From positions 1 through 6,072 of the forward strand of contig JAGLSJ010000036.1 of assembly GCA_023270095.1 (NCBI GenBank): a stretch of 6,072 nucleotides of DNA, written 5' to 3'. The notes below the pieces were generated by a model. The model had not been told where the DNA came from. It was given only the letters and a program-made list of their open reading frames with translations, and searched no databases. Below are positions 1 to 5,944 of this stretch, in pieces. The position numbers were made by a program, and so were the translations under genes. Positions within the stretch are counted from its first letter, which is position 1; every line of letters begins with the position of its first letter. Source of the DNA: Minisyncoccota bacterium (lineage in GTDB: Bacteria; Patescibacteriota; Minisyncoccia; JAHIHE01; JAGLIN01).

Positions 1-383
1 TCAGCCCATATTTTTTTAAAAACACCAATCAATCCCGAAGCAACAAGGTGTCTATATTTTGAATCAACCTGTTCCATTACATTAAAAGCAATCGGATAAT
101 CCACATCTGCTGGATTAAAATAAACGACATCATTAATTCTTGATGCTGGAACAAAATTTAGCACCGCTTCAGCTAAATCTCCATGAGGATCAATAACAGC
201 GACACCTCTTCCTGCTTTTATATCAGAAATTATCATATTTTCCAAAAGATTCGTTTTACCCATACCAGTTTTTCCAATCACATAAGTATGTCTTCTGCGA
301 TCATCTTCTTTTATACCAAAAACATGATCCGTCCCTCTGAAATTTGTTTTCGCAAAATAAGTAATATCTTTTTCCATAACCAT
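1..383 (-). CDS. TraG/VirD4/HerA-like P-loop ATPase, N-terminal fragment
   Basis: This frame runs off the left edge, so only the first 127 residues are visible. Residues 37-44 read GKTGMGKT, a perfect Walker A motif, and residues 61-69 read VAVIDPHGD, a Walker B-like strand with the DPHGD signature of conjugative coupling and HerA/FtsK-type DNA-pumping ATPases. The following YFNPADVDYPIAFN stretch (89-102) also fits the group often annotated as 'type IV secretory system conjugative DNA transfer' proteins. Family members use ATP to move DNA or protein across a membrane; the substrate here is unknown. No membrane segment is seen in this part. The upstream 429-aa membrane protein, 27 bp away, probably supplies the anchor. 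The start at 383 is the first ATG after an in-frame TAA at 398-396; a second ATG at 377 is equally possible. Neither has a Shine-Dalgarno sequence. Motor domain confident, biological role not. Confidence 0.88.
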   Translation of the reverse strand, partial: MVMEKDITYFAKTNFRGTDHVFGIKEDDRRRHTYVIGKTGMGKTNLLENMIISDIKAGRGVAVIDPHGDLAEAVLNFVPASRINDVVYFNPADVDYPIAFNVMEQVDSKYRHLVASGLIGVFKKIWA

Positions 384-410
384 AGAATAATAAATTTAAA
401 TAACCGAAAT

Positions 411-1700
411 CTAAACTGGCAAACCTGTAGGAGGTTTGCCTCTCTTAGCATCAATTCGAGGAGCCATCGGAGCGACAACTTCAAAGGTTGGGAAATGATA
501 CATAGTAGCCAATTCTTGCGTATTAAAAACATAACCCTTTTTATCAAATTCCCTTCTTTTATATTTTCGAAGAATAGCTCTTTTTCGAAGAGCCTTTCTA
601 TAATCAGTCAGAAAATAATAAGCACTTGTTTTTGTTTTACCATCAGGAACTAAATAGTTTAAATCTTGAGAACCAAACTGAGATAAATATGAAAAAGCGA
701 TTGCATTACCCTTAGCTTTACTAAAAACATCTCTCTTAGCAATATAAATCCAACGAATGTTAGATTCAAATCCAGGTCTTTTTGTACTTTCTTCGATTGC
801 TTCTACAACTTCTTTTTCTCCAGGAGATAAATGAAGCATCATACTTAGTTCTTTCTTCTCCTCTTTGTTTTCCCCCTTTTCAAGAGCCTCTTGAGTAGAA
901 AAAGCACCAAATAAAATATATCTTCCTATGTCCGCAAGTTCACTTATTATAAAAGAAAAAATACCACCTTTTTTCTTTTTATGATCGCTTCTTCCAATCA
1001 AATCTAAAACTAGATCTTCAGCTTCTTTTTTCCAAGTATCATCAGTAGCCCTAATTAAAATCTGCATCCAAATTTGTTCTCCTTTTTCCAACTTACTAAC
1101 TCCCTCAATAATATTTGATATCGGATCAACAAACTCTCCAGAAGCTGCATCTTCATAGTCTTTATAAGTCCGTAAAGGATAAGCATCTTCCACACCAAGA
1201 GTCATATCAGTGCCCCAAAGATCATAATCTTTACTTGGTATGTCATCTGGAATATCTGTCACATAATCTTCAACTTCTTTAATTTCGGCTTCAGGATATT
1301 GCGCATATATTTGGGCCTCTATCATTTCCAAATTTATAACTGGAGTTCTAACATAAAAATGAATATCTCCTTCAATACTCACAATCTCAAAACTAAACCA
1401 ACCATCTAAGATTCCATCTAAAAAAATGTCAAACAATGTATCTATGGCAGTATCATTCGTACTATAGATAGCTGAAAAAAATTCATCCATAGTCTTCGGC
1501 CTTTTCTCAGATTCTTTTGAAATTTTTATCTCCAATAGTTTCCACTCAATATTTCTTATATATTTCTCTTGAATATAATTAATCCAAGCAAGCTTGAAAA
1601 TTGGCCACAAAACCAATGGAGTAAAAAACCACCACCATTGATAATAAAAACCAACAGCCTCTCTAAGAGATTCAATTAGCACAAAAGAAGGTGTTAACAT
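411..1700 (-). CDS. Membrane-anchored partner protein of the TraG/VirD4-like ATPase (DUF8128-like)
   Basis: This 429-residue protein has one aromatic-rich hydrophobic segment near the N-terminus (about residues 15-43, including YYQWWWFFTPLVLWPIF) that should anchor it in the membrane. A mixed alpha/beta body follows, with a lysine cluster at 241-244, a charged stretch at 271-284 and a basic region at 368-388. Near the C-terminus, FNTQELATMYHFP (392-404) resembles the 'ELA-x-x-xHFP' element I associate with the region just before the motor domain in many VirB4/TraG/HerA-like ATPases. The ATPase begins only 27 bp downstream, so the two genes look like a motor in two pieces: an accessory membrane part and a P-loop part. 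Similar pairs recur in Patescibacteria, where I recall the label DUF8128; that name is from memory. The start follows a 57-bp gap after the regulator gene and has no Shine-Dalgarno sequence. Exact function unknown. Confidence 0.8.
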   Translation of the reverse strand: MLTPSFVLIESLREAVGFYYQWWWFFTPLVLWPIFKLAWINYIQEKYIRNIEWKLLEIKISKESEKRPKTMDEFFSAIYSTNDTAIDTLFDIFLDGILDGWFSFEIVSIEGDIHFYVRTPVINLEMIEAQIYAQYPEAEIKEVEDYVTDIPDDIPSKDYDLWGTDMTLGVEDAYPLRTYKDYEDAASGEFVDPISNIIEGVSKLEKGEQIWMQILIRATDDTWKKEAEDLVLDLIGRSDHKKKKGGIFSFIISELADIGRYILFGAFSTQEALEKGENKEEKKELSMMLHLSPGEKEVVEAIEESTKRPGFESNIRWIYIAKRDVFSKAKGNAIAFSYLSQFGSQDLNYLVPDGKTKTSAYYFLTDYRKALRKRAILRKYKRREFDKKGYVFNTQELATMYHFPTFEVVAPMAPRIDAKRGKPPTGLPV

Positions 1701-1757
1701 ATTTTAGTAATAAATTGCTATTAGTAAGATATCTATCGAAACATAGAAACTACGAGT

Positions 1758-2819
1758 TTATTTATTTTTTAACCTATAAATTTTATCAGGCAATTTCACA
1801 AAATAATTTTTATTTTGCAAGTTAAGAATAATTGTGTTGTTTTTTACTTTTCTTTTTTTCAAAACTTCTGTGATTATATTGTCCTGACTAATTTCTTCTC
1901 TGCCACTCTCTTTGAATACCTCTATTATAACATCTAAAACAGTTCCAGGTCTATATCCCCATTCTTTCAGAGCATAAATTCCCCTACCTACTAGCACGAA
2001 CCTCTTATCTTTGATAAGTTCATTGTGCACAGTTTGATTGTTGGCCTTTCTTTTATTTTTCCAAATCTCGTTAATGCTATCAGCAATTTCAGTAAAATGA
2101 AGTGGCTTTTTATTTTTCTTTAAAGCCAAATATGATTTGTCGCGAATACTTTTTGGATTTATATGAGACCATTTTTCATGTCCCCAGTTTCCAATTATAT
2201 TTTTCAAAACAACCTTATTTGCTTCTAGATAAGACTTAATATGTTCCTTTGAAAAGTTATTATCTTTCTCGTTCTTATCAACGCCAGACACCAAAATTAC
2301 TATGTTATCAAAATCTATATCTTTTTTATTATCATGAAGATGCTTTTCAAGGGTGTCTATCATATCCTTTAATTTTTCAACATTGCCTCTTTCATAAAAA
2401 TATAATTTTTTATAACGCTTTGTTTCTTTTTCTTTTTTTATTCTATCATCTAATGACAAAATTAACAAAGAAATTTGTTTATTGATTTCTTCGTTCTTTC
2501 CCTCAAATAAATGTGTCACAATCTTATCTTCGCTCATAATTCCACCATGCTTATCAATAGCTTTTTCTATAAATTGAAAAATGTTAGCAATATTATGATT
2601 TTTGCCAATTTTTTTTAATTTTATCAACGCCTCTTTTTCAATCTGTCTCACTCTTTCTCTAGTTATATTATATTCTTTTCCAATACTATCTAAGGTTTTT
2701 GTTCCTCTTCCGTCAAGATTAAATCTTTTTTCAATTGTACTTCTTGATCTTTCTGGAAGTTCTTGAATCATATTAAGAATAACTTTTTTGACATCCTCTT
2801 TTTTACTATTTTTAATCAT
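1758..2819 (-). CDS. Transcription regulator: sigma-70 region 4 fused to HARE-type and further winged-helix domains
   Basis: Residues about 20-72 are a clear sigma-70 region 4. They contain the RFNLDG-GT-TLDSIG core and the recognition-helix motif TRERVRQIEKEALIKLKK (53-70), almost identical to primary sigma factors that read the -35 box. There is no region 2 or 3, so it cannot open a -10 element as a normal sigma does. Residues about 225-286 (SYLALKKNKKPLHFTEIADSIN through FVLVGRGIYALKEWG) match a HARE-HTH winged helix, the fold of the RNA polymerase delta subunit. The C-terminus (about 291-351) looks like another winged helix ending FVKLPDKIYRL, and residues 85-143 may be a third. It is lysine-rich, as expected of a DNA-binding protein. 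It probably binds promoter DNA or RNA polymerase and modulates initiation; that role is inferred. It has its own strong promoter and leads the unit with the two genes downstream. The start is the first ATG and lacks a Shine-Dalgarno sequence. Confidence 0.85.
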   Translation of the reverse strand: MIKNSKKEDVKKVILNMIQELPERSRSTIEKRFNLDGRGTKTLDSIGKEYNITRERVRQIEKEALIKLKKIGKNHNIANIFQFIEKAIDKHGGIMSEDKIVTHLFEGKNEEINKQISLLILSLDDRIKKEKETKRYKKLYFYERGNVEKLKDMIDTLEKHLHDNKKDIDFDNIVILVSGVDKNEKDNNFSKEHIKSYLEANKVVLKNIIGNWGHEKWSHINPKSIRDKSYLALKKNKKPLHFTEIADSINEIWKNKRKANNQTVHNELIKDKRFVLVGRGIYALKEWGYRPGTVLDVIIEVFKESGREEISQDNIITEVLKKRKVKNNTIILNLQNKNYFVKLPDKIYRLKNK

Positions 2820-2833
2820 ATTCTTGAATTATT

Positions 2834-2842
2834 ATTATAACA
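2834..2842 (-). promoter_or_regulatory. Start-proximal extended -10 box of the sigma4/HARE gene
   Basis: On the minus strand positions 2842-2834 read TGTTATAAT, a perfect extended -10 (TGn plus TATAAT). No good -35 box lies at the right distance; TTGAAA nearby is only 11 nt upstream. Transcription would begin near 2827, leaving a leader of about 8 nt. The palindrome GCATT-T-AATGC at 2860-2870 falls about where the -35 region would be and could be an operator. In such A+T-rich DNA a chance TATAAT is common, so this is a secondary candidate to the promoter at 2986-2958. Confidence 0.35.
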
Positions 2843-2876
2843 AATTAATTTTTCAACTTGCATTTAATGCGTTCCC

Positions 2877-2904
2877 ATAAGCAACATTATATGATATAGC
2901 TTAT
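2877..2904 (-). promoter_or_regulatory. Stem-loop in the leader of the sigma4/HARE gene
   Basis: In the predicted leader transcript, ATAAGC (2904-2899) can pair perfectly with GCTTAT (2882-2877), enclosing a 16-nt A+T-rich loop with a further weak TATAT/ATATA self-complementarity. It lies about 57-84 nt upstream of the start codon. No known riboswitch is recognised. It could affect leader stability or be chance. Confidence 0.3.
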
Positions 2905-2957
2905 TTTAGGTAAAATATTAAAATTCGCATTTTTACAATTATCTTTTTAACTCAAAT

Positions 2958-2986
2958 AATATAGCATATTTAATAATATATGTCAA
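2958..2986 (-). promoter_or_regulatory. Strong sigma-70-type promoter for the sigma4/HARE operon
   Basis: The minus strand has a perfect -35 box TTGACA (2986-2981), a 17-nt spacer, and TATATT (2963-2958) as -10, one base from consensus. The spacer ends in TGC, giving an extended -10. Transcription should start near 2951, with a leader of about 130 nt before the ATG at 2819. It sits just downstream of a terminator-like hairpin, so the regulator and the two genes after it look insulated from secDF. This is the best promoter match in the window. Confidence 0.7.
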
Positions 2987-2994
2987 CATTTTAT

Positions 2995-3158
2995 ACCTCT
3001 AAAAACGAAGTTTTTGTTAACTTACTAAAACTTCCTCATTTTCGACACTCTCTTAAGAGCGATTGCGAGTAAAATATAAAAAATACAATCACTTCCCTAT
3101 TTTTCAAAGTTTAGCCAAAATCTCTGTCAAAATTTAGAGCAGAATCTTTCACAGATAA
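2995..3158. repeat. Diverged repeat, copy A (downstream of secF)
   Basis: Positions 2995-3017 match 5773-5795 at 21 of 23 bases in the same orientation. Further short matches follow in the same order: TCATTTTCGA (3037-3046) against TCATCTCGA (5796-5804), GAGCGATTGCGAG (3057-3069) against GAACGATTGAGAG (5812-5824), an AGCCAAAATCTC block (3112-3123) against AGCTAAACAAATCTC (5832-5846), and TTTAGAGCA plus TCACAGAT (3133-3157) against the same words at 5865-5890. This copy has extra bases between blocks and lacks the inverted-repeat right end of copy B. The first and last blocks are convincing; the middle ones are weaker in such A+T-rich sequence. Confidence 0.5.
3001..3034 (-). terminator. Second terminator-like hairpin upstream of the regulator promoter
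   Basis: On the minus strand GAAGTTTT (3034-3027) pairs perfectly with AAAACTTC (3014-3007) around a 12-nt loop, followed by GTTTTT. The stem is A+T-rich and the T-run short, so it would be a weak terminator. It lies about 120 nt beyond the first secDF terminator and just before the TTGACA box, where it would stop read-through into the regulator operon. Confidence 0.5.
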
Positions 3159-3187
3159 AGAAAAAAATAAACCTCTCCTAGAGGCTT
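3157..3187 (-). terminator. Intrinsic terminator of the secDF operon
   Basis: On the minus strand, AAGCCTCT (3187-3180) pairs with AGAGGTTT (3176-3169) in eight pairs including one G-U, around a three-base loop AGG. A T-rich tail follows (TTTATTTTTTTC, counting the end of the stem). It starts about 30 nt after the secF stop codon. The plus strand also has T residues after the stem, so it could act in both directions. Confidence 0.8.
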
Positions 3188-3217
3188 ATTTTTATATAAT
3201 GATTTTATTTTATATAA

Positions 3218-4321
3218 TTATCTCTTTCTTGCGCTCCACTTTTGCCAAGTGACGAGAAGTGGACTAGCAATAAAAATTGATGAATAAGTTCCAGAGGCTA
3301 TTCCAACCATCAACGCAACAATGAAATATTTAATAGTCTCTCCACCAAAAAGAAAAAGGGTGAATAAAACCAAAAGCGTCGTGAACGAGGTATTTATTGA
3401 TCTAACAAGTGTTTCATTAATACTTTTATTGACAGTGATTTCAAAATCATCATCTCTTGCTTTCAATAAATTTTCACGAGTTCTGTCGAAAACAACAATT
3501 GTGTCATTCACTGAATATCCCAAAATCGCCAGCAAAGCCGCCACAAATGATATTCCCACTTCAACATTATATAAATATCCCAAGACAGAAAACACGCCTA
3601 AGGTAATTATGACATCGTGAAAAAGGGCTATCGTCGCAATGATTCCATACTTAAAGCTCGAAACTGGCTTAGAAACTTTTCTGAAAGCCCAACCGATATA
3701 GAGAACGATTGCAATCAAAGCAATTACAATTGCCAATTTGGCAGTAGATTTCAATTCATTACCAATAACAGGTCCAATTATATCAGCTCTCTTCTCTTCA
3801 ATATTTTTCTCATTAGAATCTTCTTGATTTATCTCGATATTTTCAATACCCTCTCCTTCTATCGCTTCAATTTGTACGTCCCCTTCCGTGTTTTCAACGC
3901 TCGCAACTGCATCATCATTTATTTCATTCTCGGAAGTAGCGACAACTTCGCTTGCAGATTCTTCACTATCATCTTTTATTTCTTCATTATTAATTTCTTC
4001 TGAATTCTTTTCTGCAACTGCACTTTCTAAAGACTCAATAATTTTTTGATGAGTGTCTTCGTCAACATCTTTTAACCTCAAGATAACATCATTATCGCCA
4101 GAAAACTGGATGTTAATATCCCCCAGTTCCAATTCCTCTAAAGAATCCTTAATTTCTTGACTACTCAAAGTTTCATTCTTGAAACTCAACTCCATCAAGG
4201 TTCCGCCAGTAAAATCAACTCCATACTTTAAATCCCATTTCATTAGAGCAAAAACGCTAGCAAAAATCATAATCAGAGAAAATCCAAACCAAATTTTTCT
4301 TCTTTGAACTATTTTTATCAT
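3218..4321 (-). CDS. secF: Protein translocase subunit SecF with an acidic insertion
   Basis: SecF is the second half of the SecDF motor that uses the proton gradient to pull exported proteins from SecYEG. The 367-residue protein has a first membrane helix at about 9-28, the hallmark YGVDFTGGTLMEL (33-45), an external domain, then five helices from about 193 onward. VIGPVIGNEL-like sequence (181-190) precedes helix 2. GYSVNDTIVVFDRTREN (268-284) is the SecF signature. D273 and R307 lie 34 residues apart, the same spacing as the proton-path pair D637/R671 of Thermus SecDF. SecF is usually about 300 residues; the excess is a Glu/Asp/Asn/Ser-rich low-complexity stretch at about 104-178. The gene follows secD by 28 bp and is probably co-transcribed. 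No Shine-Dalgarno sequence precedes the ATG. A terminator follows the TAA stop. Confidence 0.97.
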   Translation of the reverse strand: MIKIVQRRKIWFGFSLIMIFASVFALMKWDLKYGVDFTGGTLMELSFKNETLSSQEIKDSLEELELGDINIQFSGDNDVILRLKDVDEDTHQKIIESLESAVAEKNSEEINNEEIKDDSEESASEVVATSENEINDDAVASVENTEGDVQIEAIEGEGIENIEINQEDSNEKNIEEKRADIIGPVIGNELKSTAKLAIVIALIAIVLYIGWAFRKVSKPVSSFKYGIIATIALFHDVIITLGVFSVLGYLYNVEVGISFVAALLAILGYSVNDTIVVFDRTRENLLKARDDDFEITVNKSINETLVRSINTSFTTLLVLFTLFLFGGETIKYFIVALMVGIASGTYSSIFIASPLLVTWQKWSARKR

Positions 4322-4349
4322 AATCTTATTATAAATTAAAATCTTAAAT

Positions 4350-5696
4350 CTACTTCTTCACCCCAAAGAACCACAGGTTTCGAAGTGGCTTTATTGTCGC
4401 TACAATTTTCAAAAGATTCTTTGTGATGAATATTGCCGAGAACATACTTAATAAAACTCCAATTCCTAATGTAATTGCAAATCCTTCGATGATACTCGTG
4501 CCAAAATATGCCAAAATTACACAGGTTATAATTGTTGAAACATTAGAATCAAAAATTGAACTCCATGCTCTTGCAAAACCTTCATTAATAGCAATTGTAA
4601 TTGGTTTTCCTTTTCGAATTTCCTCTTTAATTCTTTCAAAAATCAAGACATTGGCATCAACTGCCATACCAATTGATAATATAAAACCAGCAACACCTGA
4701 TAAAGTCAGAGTAATTGGAATAAACTTAAATATTGATAATACAATCAGAGAATATAAAATCAACGCAAAAACAGAAACAAGTCCTTGCAATCTATAATAA
4801 ATTATCATAAATAAAATCAACAAGAAAAGACCCACAAAACCTGCTATCAAACTCTTATCAATCGACTCTTTTCCCAAACTTGCGCCAACTGTTTGTTGAG
4901 AAATCAAACTAATCGGGACTGGCAAAGCACCAGCATTAAGTCTCTGTACAAGCATTTTTGCTTCATCGATCGAAAAACTTCCAGAGATCACAGCCTTTCC
5001 GTCCGTGATAGGCTCATTGACAACTGGAACACTGATCGGGACATTATCTAAATATATTCCCACCTTTTTCCCAACATTCCTTTTTGTAATTTCACCAAAG
5101 AGATCTTTTCCTTCACTATTAAATTGAAGTTGAACTTCAGCTTCATTTGTATTTGGATCAAAAATTACATCTGCTCTTTCAAGTTGTTTTCCCCCAAGTT
5201 CCGTATTTTTATAAAAAAACTGTGCTAAGTATTCTTCTGGAATTTCCACATCCTTAAATTGTTCTCTCATTTCAATTTTCTCTTCTTCGTTCATTTCTTC
5301 TTTAAATTCCAAAAGTGGAGTCTCACCAATCATCTTGATCGCTTGATTCACGTCTTTGATTCCTGCGAGTTCAATAATCAGACGATCTTTTTTAGAAGTT
5401 TGAACAATTGGCTCTGCAACTCCAAACATATTTACTCGTCTTTCAATTACATCTCGAACTCCTTCAAGCGCCGTTTCTCTGTCTTCTTCTTTGATTTGAG
5501 AAAGGTCAGACTGATAAACAAGATGGGTTCCACCTTGCAAATCAAGGCCTAAATGAAATTTCAAATCATTTTGATAGTTGATCCCATACTTTTGAATATT
5601 AATTCCTTGATTTTTCGGATAAACAATATAACTTGTCACAACCGCCAAAATAATAATCAACAAAAAATTCAATAAAGTTTTTCTTTTACTAGACAT
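4350..5696 (-). CDS. secD: Protein translocase subunit SecD
   Basis: SecD pairs with SecF to form the membrane motor assisting SecYEG in the late steps of protein export. The 448-residue protein has membrane helix 1 at about 8-26, then the conserved FHLGLDLQGGTHLVY (47-61), a large external domain with RRVNMFGVAEPIVQ (86-99), and FSIDEAKMLVQRLNAGALPVPI (241-262) before a five-helix bundle (about 282-426). GMAVDANVLIFERIKEEIRKGK (343-364) is the family signature; D347 corresponds to the proton-path aspartate (D519 in E. coli, D340 in Thermus). It is shorter than E. coli SecD (about 615) because the external domain is compact, as in many Gram-positive and Patescibacterial forms. It leads a two-gene operon. 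The start is the first ATG, gives a sensible short cytoplasmic MSSKRK end, and has no Shine-Dalgarno sequence. Stop is TAG. Confidence 0.98.
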   Translation of the reverse strand: MSSKRKTLLNFLLIIILAVVTSYIVYPKNQGINIQKYGINYQNDLKFHLGLDLQGGTHLVYQSDLSQIKEEDRETALEGVRDVIERRVNMFGVAEPIVQTSKKDRLIIELAGIKDVNQAIKMIGETPLLEFKEEMNEEEKIEMREQFKDVEIPEEYLAQFFYKNTELGGKQLERADVIFDPNTNEAEVQLQFNSEGKDLFGEITKRNVGKKVGIYLDNVPISVPVVNEPITDGKAVISGSFSIDEAKMLVQRLNAGALPVPISLISQQTVGASLGKESIDKSLIAGFVGLFLLILFMIIYYRLQGLVSVFALILYSLIVLSIFKFIPITLTLSGVAGFILSIGMAVDANVLIFERIKEEIRKGKPITIAINEGFARAWSSIFDSNVSTIITCVILAYFGTSIIEGFAITLGIGVLLSMFSAIFITKNLLKIVATIKPLRNLWFFGVKK

Positions 5697-5742
5697 ACTG
5701 AAATATTAAAAAATTAAATTACACTGATTTCCCCTCGATAAG

Positions 5743-5777
5743 GAGGTTTTTAATATGGATAGTATTATAAAAACCTC
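5743..5777 (+). promoter_or_regulatory. Hairpin that buries a Shine-Dalgarno sequence; alternative pairing upstream
   Basis: GAGGTTTTT (5743-5751) pairs perfectly with AAAAACCTC (5769-5777), and AATA/TATT can extend the stem past a two-base bulge. The left arm contains most of the AAGGAGG at 5740-5746. The same GAGG (5743-5746) can instead pair with CCTC at 5733-5736 across a 6-nt loop, so two mutually exclusive foldings exist. There is no T-run after the stem on either strand, so it does not look like an intrinsic terminator. On the minus strand the same hairpin would lie in the secD leader, which there reads ACCTCCTTA, similar to the 16S rRNA 3' end. Confidence 0.5.
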
Positions 5778-5787
5778 TAAAAACTAA
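5755..5787 (+). CDS. Possible ten-codon leader peptide (MDSIIKTSKN)
   Basis: A perfect Shine-Dalgarno sequence AAGGAGG (5740-5746) stands 8 nt before an ATG that opens a ten-codon frame ending in TAA. It is the only full-strength ribosome-binding site in the window; the minus-strand genes have none. The ribosome-binding site and codons 5-8 pair in a hairpin, a leader-peptide-like arrangement. No clear plus-strand promoter is seen upstream, and the peptide is too short to show any family. The next plus-strand start is at 6070, about 280 nt on. It may be chance. Confidence 0.25.
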   Translation: MDSIIKTSKN

Positions 5788-5919
5788 GTCTTTGTCATCT
5801 CGAAATGAGTGGAACGATTGAGAGATCTATAAGCTAAACAAATCTCATCTAAACTTTTCTTATGTTTAGAGCATAACATAGTTCACAGATTTCTCACCCT
5901 AATGGGATTCGAAATGACA
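5773..5919. repeat. Repeat copy B with inverted-repeat ends (MITE- or REP-like)
   Basis: TGTCATCTCGAA (5793-5804) is the inverted match of TTCGAAATGACA (5908-5919) at 11 of 12 bases, and TGAGAGATCT (5819-5828) that of AGATTTCTCA (5887-5896) at 9 of 10. The centre has a perfect TCTAAAC/GTTTAGA stem (5848-5854 with 5864-5870, 9-nt loop). The whole 127 bp can fold as one long imperfect hairpin. Left of it, 5773-5795 matches copy A near 2995 at 21 of 23. TGTCATTTCGA-type palindromic intergenic repeats are, as I recall, widespread in bacteria. No target-site duplication or transposase is visible. Confidence 0.6.
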
Positions 5920-5944
5920 GTTAAAAAAGATTCTTCTATACTTT

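Larger units (their letters stand above)
2820..3217. other. 398-bp intergenic region between secF and the sigma4/HARE gene
   Basis: I see no convincing gene here. Read on the minus strand from secF, it holds an intrinsic terminator (3187-3157), a stretch that resembles part of the element upstream of secD (2995-3158), a second terminator-like hairpin (3034-3001), a near-consensus promoter (2986-2958), and a leader of about 130 nt leading to the regulator gene. The leader contains a six-pair stem (2904-2899 with 2882-2877), a GCATT-T-AATGC palindrome (2860-2870) and a second -10-like box close to the start codon. Confidence 0.75.

Noticed and set aside
183..653. 156-codon open frame on the plus strand
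   Set aside because: It lies antisense across the ATPase start and the membrane-protein gene, both strongly supported, and its translation shows no domain and the composition of a shadow frame.
1758..2819. Reading the regulator as a true alternative sigma factor
   Set aside because: Only region 4 is present; no region 2 helix for -10 melting or core binding is seen in any of the 353 residues.
2901..2930. Nine-codon upstream ORF (MRILIFYLK) in the regulator leader
   Set aside because: It has no ribosome-binding site, and short frames of this kind are frequent by chance in the leader.
3035..3157. Small RNA gene between the two terminator-like hairpins after secF
   Set aside because: A TTGACA at 3130-3125 exists, but no acceptable -10 stands at 16-18 nt, and the stretch is better explained as a decayed repeat copy.
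3321..4003. Two plus-strand open frames antisense to secF (99 and 128 codons)
   Set aside because: Both are mirror readings of conserved SecF membrane helices and the acidic insert; the long frames follow from A+T-rich codon use, not from a gene.
5743..5777. Intrinsic terminator upstream of secD
   Set aside because: The stem is good but neither strand has a T-run after it; on the plus strand it is followed by TAAAAAC and on the minus strand by CTTATCG.
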